A DNA stretch of 64,000 nucleotides from Scolanthus callimorphus. Lineage: Eukaryota > Cnidaria > Anthozoa > Actiniaria > Edwardsiidae. Every line of letters begins with the position of its first letter. The first letter of the stretch is position 1. The position numbers were made by a program, and so were the translations under genes. The stretch spans positions 3,144,251-3,208,250 of the forward strand of contig CM066924.1 of the NCBI GenBank assembly GCA_033964015.1. Direction: 5' to 3'. Below the pieces are notes generated by a model, which was not told the DNA's origin, made no database searches, and was given only the letters and a program-made list of their open reading frames with translations. Positions 1 through 10,011 of the stretch are shown here, piece after piece.

Positions 1-423
1 GAGATGTTTGATCTCTAAGATGCGGACTGTAGTTTTGGCAATGCAGTTTAGAACCATGAGTGGGTTTATCTTTATCTTAAAGATACTTAGAACCTGAGCG
101 ACGATTTAATAATCATATCTATTTTTGTGAGTGTTTTACAGAACAGGGCGTTTCAGAGAGTTTCGCTTGTGCAGCACGTGATTGACAGTCTGTGAAACGG
201 CCGATAGAAATGGAGCGATCCCACGATAATTAGCATTACATAGCATATGTTTGCCAAAAGTAGAAGTAAAAGTTTTGTACCTTCGTAAAACACTCACAAA
301 AATAGATACGATTATTAATTCGTCGCTCAGGTTCTAAGTATCTTTAAGATAAAGATAAACCCACTCATGGTTCTAAACTGCATTGCCAAAACTACAGTCC
401 GCATCTTAGAGATCAAACATCTC
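1..423. repeat. Long inverted repeat (foldback/MITE-like)
   Basis: Positions 1-138 reappear as a near-perfect reverse complement at about 286-423, separated by about 150 bp of unrelated sequence. The left arm starts GAGATGTTTGATCTC and the right arm ends GAGATCAAACATCTC. No coding content. This is the structure of a non-autonomous foldback element. The left end may extend beyond the window, so no target duplication could be checked. Confidence 0.8.
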
Positions 424-667
424 GCAATTGAATTTTATAAACACATAAAATACATACATCAGCAACATATTGATGATATTCGCGCGTAAATTCTCCCGTT
501 CCCAAAGACAAATGTTAATTCGCTCAAAAGAAAGTGAAATGCAGTTTAATAAAAGTTTCTATCAGTCCGTGAATACGGCTTCATGAATACGGCTCGAAGA
601 AAATGATAGAACCACTACAGGAGTCTGCGTGATCTCGGAAACTTGTAAAAATATTTTATATCTCGGA

Positions 668-811
668 CTGCGACCTGCGACCTGTGACCTGCGACCTGCG
701 ACCTGTGACCTGCGACCTGCGACCTGCGACCTGCGACCTGCGACCTGCGACCTGCGACCTGCGACCTGCGACCTGCGACCTGCGACCTGCGACCTGCGAC
801 CTGCGACCTGC
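668..811. repeat. Heptamer minisatellite (CTGCGAC)n
   Basis: About 20 near-perfect tandem copies of the 7-mer CTGCGAC, with CTGTGAC variants in the first copies. The open frames on both strands here are artefacts of a repeat whose length leaves frames open. 424-667 holds no recognisable feature. Confidence 0.95.
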
Positions 812-813
812 AA

Positions 814-930
814 ATGAGACCCGCCGGCACAAACCATTCCGATCGGTTCGTTCTAACTGGAACGGCGAGACAACCTCTGAAGCCAGAGGAGGATGTACTA
901 GTATCCCACAATTCCCTGCGCGCTTTTGCT
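814..930. repeat. Degenerate inverted-repeat arm (partner about 4400-4530)
   Basis: This stretch contains a CTCTGAAGCC...GAGGAGGATG..TACTAGTATCC block. Its reverse complement recurs at about 4415-4455 as GGATACTAGTACTTCCTCC followed by CTCTGAAGC. A GC-rich minisatellite lies outside each arm (668-811 and 4597-4655) in opposite orientation. I infer one old element of about 4 kb whose ends are minisatellites. Between 931 and 1474 I see nothing recognisable. Confidence 0.45.
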
Positions 931-1474
931 AGCTTAGATTTCGCAGTTCGATGCCGTCCTCGGGTCTCTTCAACATTGCCTGACTTTGTTTTCCTCTGAA
1001 GCAGTAGAAGTGCGAATTTAAAAGGTAAGAAGCGTGTATTTCTTATGTTTGCTTATAGACCTTCCCTTCTACCAGAAAAACATATTCGATTTTGTACATT
1101 ATTGGCCTGATATCACGATTCTTTGATCGAACGTCTGTTTACATCTTCGCCGACGGGTCGGAATTAAATAGACACCCAAAACTGAATTGTGTAGCCTATT
1201 AATTGAGTACTTTTAAGGTTTGACTTCATTGGACTATTGAACAGATATCAATATAACTAAAAACCAAAAAAGTCCCCACGATTTATAGGTTTTTGACGAC
1301 TTCGAAGTTGCCATGATTATTTACTCGCAAGACGCAAAGTGCGAGAATTTGGTGACCACACGCACAAAACTGATGCCACAAATTTACCACTAAATGTTTA
1401 GAAAAACTCTTGATTTTTATGTTTCAAGTACCAACGATGCTCACATTACCTCTGATTTGATTTTCAGGCTATAA

Positions 1475-3886
1475 GGGACGTGTCATTATTTACCGGGGGG
1501 GAGGGCTCCCATTTTTTTCAAACAAGGCTAAAAAAAATTAGGACCCTCCCCTTGAACATGACAAAAAAAATGTGACCCTCCCCCAGTCATAGGTAAAAAA
1601 AATTGGGACCCTCCCCCATGCAATTTATTACTGAAAAACCTGTTAGATAGACTATTGTCCAAGTGATGTAATGTCTTTTTCTTTCTTCTTAATAACAGAA
1701 CTAGTTTTTTCTTACTTCTGTCATGCACCAGTCAATTGACATCACGGCCCCCCAATTTAACATTCACTAAGTGTTAAATGTTACTATTTTCCCGGTCTAA
1801 ATGTTACTATTTTCCCGGTCACCAGGGACATGGTCGTTGTTAAAGCTCCAGGCCCCCGAGGACACTTTTGCAACATGGCGAAACGCGCCTTTATTTTCAT
1901 AAACACATTTCATCAAGCCTCCAGAGAAAAGATAAACGTTTTATTTTCTGCGTGTAGTAAAAAGGCCTGTTGTTTTTATTCTTCACGCGCTACAAATTAT
2001 TATGATTCATGTGCGTGAAGCGCAGCCCAAAAACGAATTTCTATGCAGATTGTAACGTCGAACTCACTTCTTTGGAACATATTGACTGCCAACCAGGCGT
2101 ATCACTGGATTGCTTTTGGGGCTTTTCATTTATCCTTGCCAAGATACACATGCTTGTAACGACATTCGTACACATTCCATTTAAGCGCCACAAGCGTATT
2201 GTTTTCTTTGGGCAAGTTCTCTAAAATCCATTTCCAGCCGATAAATGAAGATAATACAAAGCAAAAGCGACTCCGAATAACATGTTAAACAGAAGTGCAA
2301 TATTTCGGTTTTACTTCAAACCATTATCAAGCAAGACTAAACGCAGTGGAGGGACTAGAACAATACAAGCTCTTTTGTGGCCTTGATACCATTGTTCAGA
2401 GAAGGATTTAGATTTAGTAGATCTACATAATTTGCCAGAAGCTATCAAAAACAAACAGCCTATTGTAAATACCGCAGCATTTACTCGTAGCACTGTAATT
2501 TCAAACACCAACATTCTCGCGATTAATACGAACTTTGTTGAACTGTGCTTCCTGGAATCTTTGCTAATTAAGAAATGCGTGCCTTCTCTGAACAATGGTA
2601 TCAAGGCCACAAAAGAGCTTGTATTGTTCTAGTCCCTCCACTGCGTTTAGTCTTGCTTGATAATGGTTTGAAGTAAAACCGAAATATTGCACTTCTGTTT
2701 AACATGTTATTCGGAGTCGCTTTTGCTTTGTATTAAGTTCTCTAAAACTAGATTAGATGTCATTCCTTATGCACGCGAAGCGCGCCGAAATTTTCAACAT
2801 AATGAGTGAAATAAAACTAGAAAATGATATAGAACTCGTTGCTGGAATCTCTCTTTCAAGGCTTCAGAGAGAACTTTCACTTCTGGCTTAGCGTTAATTC
2901 CCCGTTAATGCCCCGCTGAATATTCCCACTATAGAAGGTCCGTGTTAAACTCCTTGCCCTTCCGTAGATTAATGTGTTAAATCCCCGGCCTGACCGCGTT
3001 ACTTTCCCGCCCTGTCCCGGGGGTGGGGGCCGGGGTGTCAATTGACTGGTGCATATATTATTCATCGCCTCGCTTATTTACGTGAGGATGTTTATAATAC
3101 ACAGGTAAAATACTGTGATCCTCCCTCTAAGTGCAATGATTAACGTAATCCCACATCTCCCGTCCCCTGTTTGACCTAGTACTGTAGACATTTTACAGAA
3201 AAACGGGCTCGCATATCCTTCGTTGCGCGCGAAGCGTGCCCAAATTTTGATAAACGTTTGTTTGTTTGTTCATCGTTTTTTTGTTTGTTCATCGCATTTC
3301 ATCAAGCCTCAGAGAAAGGGTAGATGAACATGTTTTGTAAATGGCATAGTAAACAAAGCTTGTCAGAAGTACACTACCTCAACTATATAGGTTAGGTTAT
3401 ATTATTCATGCGCACAACTGCGCTCCGCAAATGACGAAGTTATTCAATATTTATGTGCGCGAAGCGCGGCCCAACGGACGAATTTATATGCTTGTAACGT
3501 CGAAAACTCACGCTTACCTAAGGGTCTTCTTTCAAACATATAGTGACTTGCCCTCCAGGCCTATCATTTGCAGGGAAATTCTGGGAAAGTTTGATTTTCC
3601 TTGTCAAGATAACTTGTTCTGGTCAACGGTAGTGTCCTCATAGGTAAAAGAGTATAGTATGTCATTGTTTATGCGCGCGAAGCGCGCCGAAATTTTTATG
3701 GAGAAGTTGCTGAAATAACCACTATCGCCATTTGTTTTACCCTCTTCATCGTCCAAATGTTGCTGAAAAAAATTATGACCCTCCCCCAAATAGGAGTGAA
3801 AAAAATTTGGACCCTCCCTTTAGACACTTAGGACCCTCCCCACAAAAATAGGAGCCCTCCCCCCCCGCTAAATAATGACACGTCCC
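1475..3886. mobile_element. Non-autonomous DNA transposon with TAA target duplication
   Basis: The left end GGGACGTGTCATTATTTA is matched by the inverted right end TAAATAATGACACGTCCC, and TAA flanks both sides (1472-1474 and 3887-3889). Subterminal arrays of GGACCCTCCCC spaced by A-rich runs occur at both ends in the same orientation. A 3-bp TAA duplication is typical of PIF/Harbinger-like elements (family knowledge). No transposase is visible in the 2.4 kb, so it would be non-autonomous. It carries a nested inverted repeat at about 2240-2742. Confidence 0.8.
2243..2742. mobile_element. Nested foldback element inside the TAA-flanked element
   Basis: Arms of about 165 bp: TAATACAAAGCAAAAGCGAC near 2254 reappears inverted as GTCGCTTTTGCTTTGTATTA ending near 2735. 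AAGTTCTCTAAAA occurs on both sides (2214-2226 and about 2735-2747), which could be a long target duplication. No protein-coding content. Confidence 0.7.
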
Positions 3887-3889
3887 TAA

Positions 3890-4583
3890 ACGAAGCTACA
3901 GTACATGCCGGTAGCATCAAAACATGCAGGATAACGACTCCGGTAGCGAGAACACCGAAATGACCCCGGGTCAAATATTGTGAAAATCAGTTCAGGCACA
4001 AACAACAAACATTTGTAACAGTGTTGCTTGCGAAATAAAGCAATTCAAGAAGGAATATGGAATTTGTTATTGTCTGAGCCAGGCCGAAAATAATATAGAT
4101 ATTGTAAAGTCGTTAGTTGCCCCTGTTTTATTCAGTCATTCGGATTTATCGAGTTGACTTTTTGTGTGTTAAAGTTTTGCGTTTGCGGGATAAGCGATAT
4201 TAGTGCTTCCTATCTTCAGGGATATCTTTAGAAACACATAATTTCGAAACCAAAAGAGCTAAATAGAGGAAAGGAAATGCCTTTTTACGGACTTTATAGT
4301 TTCATTGTCCGAGACTAGCGAGAACAAGTCGACTGCTCGGCTACTAGTACAGAGTGATTAGCATGGTGTGAAACGCGGTAATATAATCTGATCGTATCTA
4401 AGCCGCAAAGCATGTAGGGATACTAGTACTTCCTCCTCTGCTCTGAAGCTGAACCTCTCGTACCAACCGGAATGACCGAAACAGCGACTGTACAATCGGA
4501 ATCCGAACCGAAATAACCGGTTTTTCGTGACAGGGCCGCCTGCAGGGTTTTTCGGCTTCTCTTAGTTTTGGTTCTTTCGGTTC
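3890..4583. other. Unassigned sequence
   Basis: No gene or clear mobile element is recognised. The last part (4400-4530) holds the degenerate inverted-repeat arm matching 814-930. Confidence 0.5.
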
Positions 4584-4660
4584 CATGGAGTGCAGGTTTT
4601 GGTCGAGGGTCGAGTGTCGAGGGTAAGACGTCGAGGGTCGAGGGTAAAATGTCGAGGTTC
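4584..4660 (+). repeat. GTCGAGGGT repeat, inverted copy at 50994-51080
   Basis: A stretch starting GTGCAGGTTTTGGTCGAGGG, with several GTCGAGGGTA units, is repeated in reverse complement at about 50994-51080. The two copies lie outside the gypsy/Polinton complex on either side, about 46 kb apart. Confidence 0.75.
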
Positions 4661-4736
4661 CATCTTTTTTCCTCTTTTCCTCAGGGTCTATTTCTTTTTT
4701 AAAGCAAATTCTCGGTTTTCCCCGCAGCGGGCATGT

Positions 4737-4771
4737 GAGCGAATAAAGCGGGGACCCCGCTTTATTCGCTC
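4737..4771. repeat. Perfect 35-bp palindrome
   Basis: A 17-bp arm GAGCGAATAAAGCGGGG (4737-4753), one central A, then the exact reverse complement (4755-4771). It lies immediately upstream of the LINE fragment that begins at about 4784. Confidence 0.9.
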
Positions 4772-4783
4772 AGCCTTCTTTAC

Positions 4784-5650
4784 TTGATGATCGAAACACC
4801 AAATGATGCCGTCCAGCTGCAGAACGATCTCAACAAGCTATTCGAGTGGTCGAAGAAGTGGCAGATGGAATTCAACGTTGACAAATGTAAGCTCCTGACT
4901 GTTACGAACAAGAGAAATCCCACCATCACCACTTATAAAATGGGTGGAAAACAAATTGAATCTGTTGACAGTCACCCATATCTTGGCGTCGAAATGAGCA
5001 AGGACCTAAACACATCCAAAACATCACAGCAAAAGCCAACAGATCACTGGGGTTCATTAAAAGAAATCTTTGCAAATGTCCGAAAAGCGTCAAGATCCAG
5101 GCATACAAGACACTTGTCCGACCTCAGCTTGAATACGCCAGTACTGTCTGGTCACCTCATCAGGGCTATCTCATTGATAACATAGAAACGGTGCAGAAAA
5201 AGGCAGCACGCTTTTGCAAGCAATATGCTGGGACCGAGAACCAGGAACAATGACCCGACTAATGGAAGAACTGGGATGGCCAAAGCTTAAAGAAAGGAGG
5301 GGAAAAGGCACGATTAGCCTTGTTTTATAGAATAACTAGGGGCTTGGATACGATTCCTATGCCATCATATGTAACCCCTCAAAATTATACAAGAACTAGA
5401 CAATATCACCCTGAAAAATTTGCACCCATAACCTGCAAAACAAATGTCTTTAAAGAAAGCTTTTTCCCACAGGCAATAAAACTATGGAAGGGTCTGCCTG
5501 TTGGCGCCATAACTCAGCCCACTATTGACAGTTTCCTAGCTAGTCTATACTGACCACATATATTATTTATTTTTCTTCCTCTTAGTTGTATGATTGTTAT
5601 TTTATACCTTCACGTCATGGTTATGCCTTTGTGAAGTATAGTATTAAACG
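4784..5650 (+). pseudogene. 5'-truncated LINE reverse-transcriptase C-terminus
   Basis: The first frame (4784-5185) carries residues typical of the thumb/C-terminal part of non-LTR reverse transcriptases: WSKKWQMEFNVDKCKLL, then a YLGVEMSKDL segment. A frameshift near 5010 moves the next block (YKTLVRPQLEYASTVWSPH) to another frame. A last piece at 5320-5553 ends FLASLY and a stop. The catalytic YADD-type motif is absent because the copy starts 3' of it. This is a dead 5'-truncated LINE of CR1/Jockey-like type. 5554-5800 is its 3' untranslated region plus unassigned sequence. Confidence 0.85.
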
Positions 5651-5843
5651 TAAACGTCACATGCCCGCATGTTGGTGAAAGCGTTCTTGCAGATGACATT
5701 TTGTCAATCAAATATTTTGCTTCGCTTATTAATGTTTTGCTTTTATTCAATCTTCGGGAAAACCAAGATTTCCGCGGCATTTTCATAACCTATTTCTAGC
5801 TCTCACTCCACTAGAGCGCTTCGTGAAAGATCGTACGGACGAA

Positions 5844-6002
5844 ATGCCGAACACTCAGAGAGGGAGCACCAAGTCAAGGGTGCTAACCAGTGTGAGAACC
5901 AGCGTTGGATCGCTCAATTTTACCGGAGAACCAGCTCTACGAGAGAAGACCTGGGAGCTTTGGAAAGATCGCTTCGAGAGGGCAGTCCGATGGATGGACG
6001 TG
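5844..6002 (+). pseudogene. gag: Ty3/gypsy gag, 5' fragment cut by the Polinton
   Basis: The ATG at 5844 opens a frame that runs straight into the Polinton target site at 5997-6002. The motif WELWKDRFERAVRW resembles the start of the gag-like domain of animal Ty3/gypsy elements. The same frame resumes after the Polinton at 41033-41038, so the Polinton landed inside gag. The earlier in-frame GTG at 5823 is not a likely start. No 5' LTR could be identified upstream, where a LINE fragment lies. Confidence 0.75.
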
Positions 6003-6690
6003 AGTAGTATATGGTCGGGATATACACTACAACTTTATACATTACAACTTATACACTATACAACTTTATCCACTACAACTTTCTACACTAGCACTTTCTA
6101 CACCAGCACTTTCTACACTAGCACTTTCTACACTAGCACTTTCTACACTAGCATTTCTACACTAGCATTTATACACTAGCATTTATACACTAGCATTTCT
6201 ACACTGGATCTACACTAGCACTTTCTATACTAGCACTTTCTACACTAACACTTTCTACACTAGCACTTTCTACACTAGCATTTCTACACTAGCATTTCTA
6301 CACTAGCATTTCTACACTGGATATACACTAGCACTTTCTACACTAGCACTTTCTACACTAGCACTTTCTACACTAGCATTTCTACACTAGCATTTCTACA
6401 CTGGATCTAGACACTAGCACTTTCTACACTAGCATTTCTACACTAGCATTTCTACACTAGCATTTCTACACTAGCATTTCTACACTAGCATTTCTACACT
6501 CTAGCATTTCTACACTAGCATTTCTACACTAGCATTTCTACATTAGCAATTTGACACTAGCAATTTGACACTAGCACTTTCTACACTAGCATTTCTACAC
6601 TAGCACTTTATCTATAAAAGCTGGTGTGTGAGCGATGTGAGGTATTCACAAAGATGCGCGGAACTCAGTTTGAGCAAAGAATGGAAGCTT
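6003..6690 (+). repeat. Polinton left terminal inverted repeat
   Basis: The unique outer end is followed by about 550 bp of minisatellite built from CTACACTAGCACTTT and CTACACTAGCATTT units. An inner unique part (about 6600-6690) matches 40622-40710 inverted. The inner part includes a TATA box and the first codons of the right-end minus-strand gene (MRGTQFEQ), a truncated duplicate of that gene's start. The left arm is longer than the right (about 690 versus 411 bp) because minisatellite copy number differs. Confidence 0.92.
6613..6620 (+). promoter_or_regulatory. TATA box inside the left TIR
   Basis: TATAAAAG in the context ATCTATAAAAGCTGG. The mirror copy in the right TIR (about 40685-40692, minus strand) lies about 35 bp before the likely ATG of the minus-strand gene at 40652, supporting a promoter role. 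The left copy points inward but no intact gene directly follows it. Confidence 0.6.
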
Positions 6691-6765
6691 CGTAGTCAGG
6701 TTGGTAGAATAATTATAAATTCATAAATAATATGTAACCTAAAGTAAAATTTCGATCGCAAGATC

Positions 6766-7166
6766 TTCGGGAAGTGTTCGGGAAATCTTCGGGAAGTGCT
6801 CGGAAGGTCTTCGGAAAGTGTTCGGAATATCTTCGGAAGGTCTTCGGAAGGTCTTCGGAAAGTGCTCGGAAGGTCTTCGGAAGTGCTCGGAAAGTGCTAG
6901 GAAGGTCTTCGGAAGTGTTCGGAAGATCTTCGGGAAGTGTTCGGACGGTCTTCGGAAGACCTTCGGGAAGTGTTCGGGTGATCTTCGGAAGTGTTCGGAA
7001 GGTCTTCGGAAAGTGTTCGGAAGGTCTTCGGAAAGTGCTCGGAAGGTCTTCGGAAGATCTTCGGAAATGTTCGGGAGATCTTCGGAAAGTATTCGGAAAG
7101 TGTTCGGAAGGTCTTCGGAAGTGTTCGGAATGTATTCGGAAGACATTCGGGTGATCTTCGGAAGTG
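6766..7166. repeat. Minisatellite (GGAAGTGTTC/GGAAGGTCTTC)n
   Basis: About 400 bp of interleaved GGAAGTGTTC, GGAAAGTGCTC and GGAAGGTCTTC units. Open frames occur on both strands (serine/arginine-rich or leucine/serine/glutamate-rich repeats). They are by-products of the repeat, with no sign of selection for protein. Confidence 0.85.
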
Positions 7167-7425
7167 TGTCCTATCTGTCCTACTTGTCCTAGTAGTGTCC
7201 TAGTGTCCTACTTGTCCTAGTGTCCTACTTGTCCTAGTAGTGTCCTAGTGTCCTATCTGTCCTAGTGTCCTACTTGTCCTAGTGTCCTATCTGTCCTAGC
7301 GTCCTATCTGTCCTACTTGTCCTAGTAGTGTCCTAGTAGTGTCCTAGTGTCCTACTTGTCCTAGTAGTGTCCTAGTGTCCTAGTGTCCTATCTGTCCTAG
7401 TGTCCTACTTGTCCTAGTGTCCTAT
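7167..7425. repeat. Minisatellite (GTCCTA-CTT/GTG)n
   Basis: Tandem GTCCTAGTGTCCTACTT-type units of roughly 9-18 bp with variants TAGTAGTGTCC and TATCTGTCC. It directly follows the preceding minisatellite. No coding content. Confidence 0.85.
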
Positions 7426-7489
7426 GAGGAGGATAAGGCTAGACATTAGGGTCCAAAGGTCAATTTGGTGGTTCGAAGCCCTCAATCAC

Positions 7490-8062
7490 AGATTTTAATG
7501 CTTACCCCAACAACAGGAAACAGGATCAAGGTCATCAGAGTCCAAAGGTCAATTTGTCAACGGATCGAAATCCCCCAATCAGATGGCTAGAATTTGGATT
7601 TTAGCCAATCAGGTTGCGTGCTTAACGCACCAATCAAATTACAGGGATTTCGATCCGATGTCCAAAGGTCAGAGTCTAAAGGTCATCAGAGTCCAAAGGT
7701 CAATTTATCAACGGATCGAAATCCGCCAATCAGAAGGCTAGAATTTGGATTTCAACCAATCAGATTGCGTGCTTAACGCACCAATCAAATTACAGGGATT
7801 TCGATCCGATGTCCAAAGGTTAGAATCCAAATGTTAGAGTCCAAAGGTCAATTTTCCATCGGATCGAAATCCACCAATCAAATTTGAGTATTCTGATGCG
7901 GACGGCCGAGGAAACAGGATCAAGGTCATCGAAGGTCATCAGAGTCCAAAGGTCATTTCTCCATCGGATCGAAATCCACCAATCAGAAGGCTAGAATTTT
8001 GATTTCAACCAATCAGAATGCGTGCTTAACGCACCAATCAAATTACAGGGATTTCGATCCGA
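7490..8062 (+). repeat. Upstream promoter repeats with CCAAT boxes
   Basis: About four imperfect copies of a roughly 140-bp unit, seen at about 7543, 7692, 7835 and 7945. The unit contains AGAGTCCAAAGGTCAATTT, GGATCGAAATCC, two CCAATCA boxes and a closing ATTTCGATCC, so it is bounded by a GGATCGAAAT/ATTTCGATCC inverted pair. It lies just upstream of the polymerase promoter. CCAATCA is the NF-Y type CCAAT box (general knowledge); use here is inferred. Confidence 0.75.
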
Positions 8063-8086
8063 TGACGTCATTCCGCTATTATAACA
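8063..8086 (+). promoter_or_regulatory. Polymerase gene core promoter (CRE + TATA)
   Basis: TGACGTCA (8063-8070), a consensus CRE/ATF site, is followed by TTATAACA (8079-8086), about 110 bp before the ATG at 8197. The same order of CCAAT, CRE and TATA occurs on the minus strand at 38794-38845. Confidence 0.65.
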
Positions 8087-8196
8087 GGCGAGAACTCAGT
8101 TCGAGATCACAGTCTTCCTCTGCTTATCGTTGTAGGAGGAGGAAGAAGAAAGATGTCGGGAATAAGTGAGGAGATGAAATAGAAGAGGCATAGAAA

Positions 8197-9315
8197 ATGA
8201 TGGAAAAAGAAGAAGAAGAAGAAGTAATGGCGGCGAGAGAACAAGAAACATCTCTTGGAGATATGTTGGAAGGAGAACAAAGGGAATTGTATGATTTGAA
8301 GGAGGAACAACAACCTACTTGGATAGATCAGTTTGAGTTGGGAGAACTACCACCATCACCACCACCACCACCACCATCACCACAGGTGGAAGTAGAACAG
8401 GAAGGTCATGCTAATGATTGGATCCAGCAAGATGATGCTACTAACGTTCCACAAAGTGTGGAAGAGCAGTATTTGAATGCTCAAGACCATCCACCTTCGT
8501 CACCACAGGTGGAAGTAGAAGAGGAAGGACACGCTATCGACGTTATCGATTGGATCATGCAAGATGATGGTAACGTTTTTATGGCACAAAGTTTTGCAGA
8601 GCTCTTTGAACGGTATTTGAATGACCAACCGTCACCGCCACCACCACCACCACCACAGGTGGAAGTAGAAGAGGAAGGATACGCTAATGATGTTATCGAT
8701 TGTGTGTTGCAAGACGAGATTGATATGGCACAAAGTTTTGTAGAGCTACATCAACAGCATTTGACTACTGATAGACCACAAACACCACCGCCATCACCAC
8801 CACCGTCGCCACCCCAAGATGTTGACAATCAACCATCACCACTGCCGTTACCGTCACCACCAGAAGATGTTAACAATCAGCCACCACCACCACCACCACC
8901 ATCACCACAAGATATTAACAATCAAATTGGAAGAGGTGTCAAGCGTACCCATGATGAGCAGGAGGAGGAGGAGGAAGAGGATGATGATGGTATTTCGTAC
9001 CAATTGAATGAAGTCCACAGTCGTCATTCGCGTAAGATGAAAACCGATTGTTCTGATTATGATTTAAACATCAATCTTCCTTTACGGTCAACTGTCCAAG
9101 AAGCCATGCAAGATGTAGAGCGTGTTCTTGACAGTGTGTTAGAAGAAACGCTCAAAGGTGTACCTAACAAGGACTTTGCACGCGTGACCTTGAATGCTCC
9201 ACGCTTTGAAGAATCCCATATCGTTACCGTTTATGCTACGGGAACAGTTAACACCGCAAAGGATTATGGGACAGATTGAAACCATTGTGCAATCTAACGA
9301 GGAATTTGTTCTTAA
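8197..9315 (+). pseudogene. polB: Polinton DNA polymerase B, N-terminal segment
   Basis: The ATG at 8197 opens a 360-codon frame. Residues 1-250 are low-complexity, with acidic runs and three proline-rich blocks separated by a repeated VEVE-EGHA module. Near residue 243 there is a basic GVKRT, a possible nuclear localisation signal. From about residue 285 the sequence (VQEAMQDVERVLDSVLEE) resembles the conserved N-terminal region of long Polinton/adintovirus polymerases. The frame breaks near 9230. Homology continues in another frame (MGQIETIVQSNEEF) up to 9315, where a TTAA MITE is inserted. The low-complexity part could be a separate exon or gene; I attach it because the frame is continuous. 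Confidence 0.75.
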
Positions 9316-10011
9316 GGTTACTGAGAACCTTCGCGGCACGTCCTCGGAAAAACAATCATACACGTCCTTAGTTTAACCAAAACATGTCAACCTATATATC
9401 GTTGGAAAGCTTATAGAATGGACTAGCGGGCTATGGCAAAAAGAAATCTCTTTTTGATATCTGTAATTTTTTTTAAAGCATTGATTGAATATTTTGGTGT
9501 GCCATTTTCACGAGCTAACCCTGTCGAACTACTGGACCTTGACTCCCAAGTAACATATTATTTTAATCCTTAAAGGTGGTTCTCAAAAACCGTGTCTGCG
9601 TTTTTTAAAATTTTGTCTAGTTCAAAAGTTATGAATTTTTAAAATTTTTAAAGCGTGAAAATTCAATAAAATTTGACCTTCAAAATTTAAAAGTTTGATA
9701 ACTTTTGAACAAAGCAAAATTTTAAAAATCGCAGACACGGTTTTTGAGAAACACCTTTAAGGATTAAAACAATGTGTTACTTGGGAGTCAAGGTCGAGCT
9801 GTTCGACAGGGTTATCTCTTGGAAATGTCACGGACGATTTTTTTATAAAACCTTTAAAAAAATATATTTATGAAAAAATTATTGCTTTTTGCCATAGCCC
9901 GCTAGTCCATTCCATAAGCTTTCTAACGATATATAGGTTGATATGTTTTCGCTAAAGTAAGGACGTGTATGATTGTTTTTTCGAGCACGTGCGCGAAGGT
10001 TCTCAGTAACC
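9316..10011. mobile_element. TTAA-flanked MITE in the polymerase gene
   Basis: Inverted termini GGTTACTGAGAACCTTCGCG and CGCGAAGGTTCTCAGTAACC are flanked by TTAA on both sides (9312-9315 and 10012-10015). The whole 696 bp is palindrome-like: for example GACCTTGACTCCCAAGTAAC near 9540 returns inverted near 9780. TTAA duplication is typical of piggyBac and Kolobok elements. The GG start favours Kolobok-like, but no transposase is present. Confidence 0.88.

Noticed and set aside
668..811. CRISPR-like short tandem repeats
   Set aside because: The 7-bp units are contiguous with no spacers, so it is a minisatellite.
6739..7203. Repeat-encoded proteins on both strands at 6739-7203
   Set aside because: All frames are open because the minisatellite lacks stops; no start context or conserved domain.
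8107..8313. Minus-strand phenylalanine-rich membrane-like frame
   Set aside because: Antisense of the GAA-rich start of the polymerase gene.
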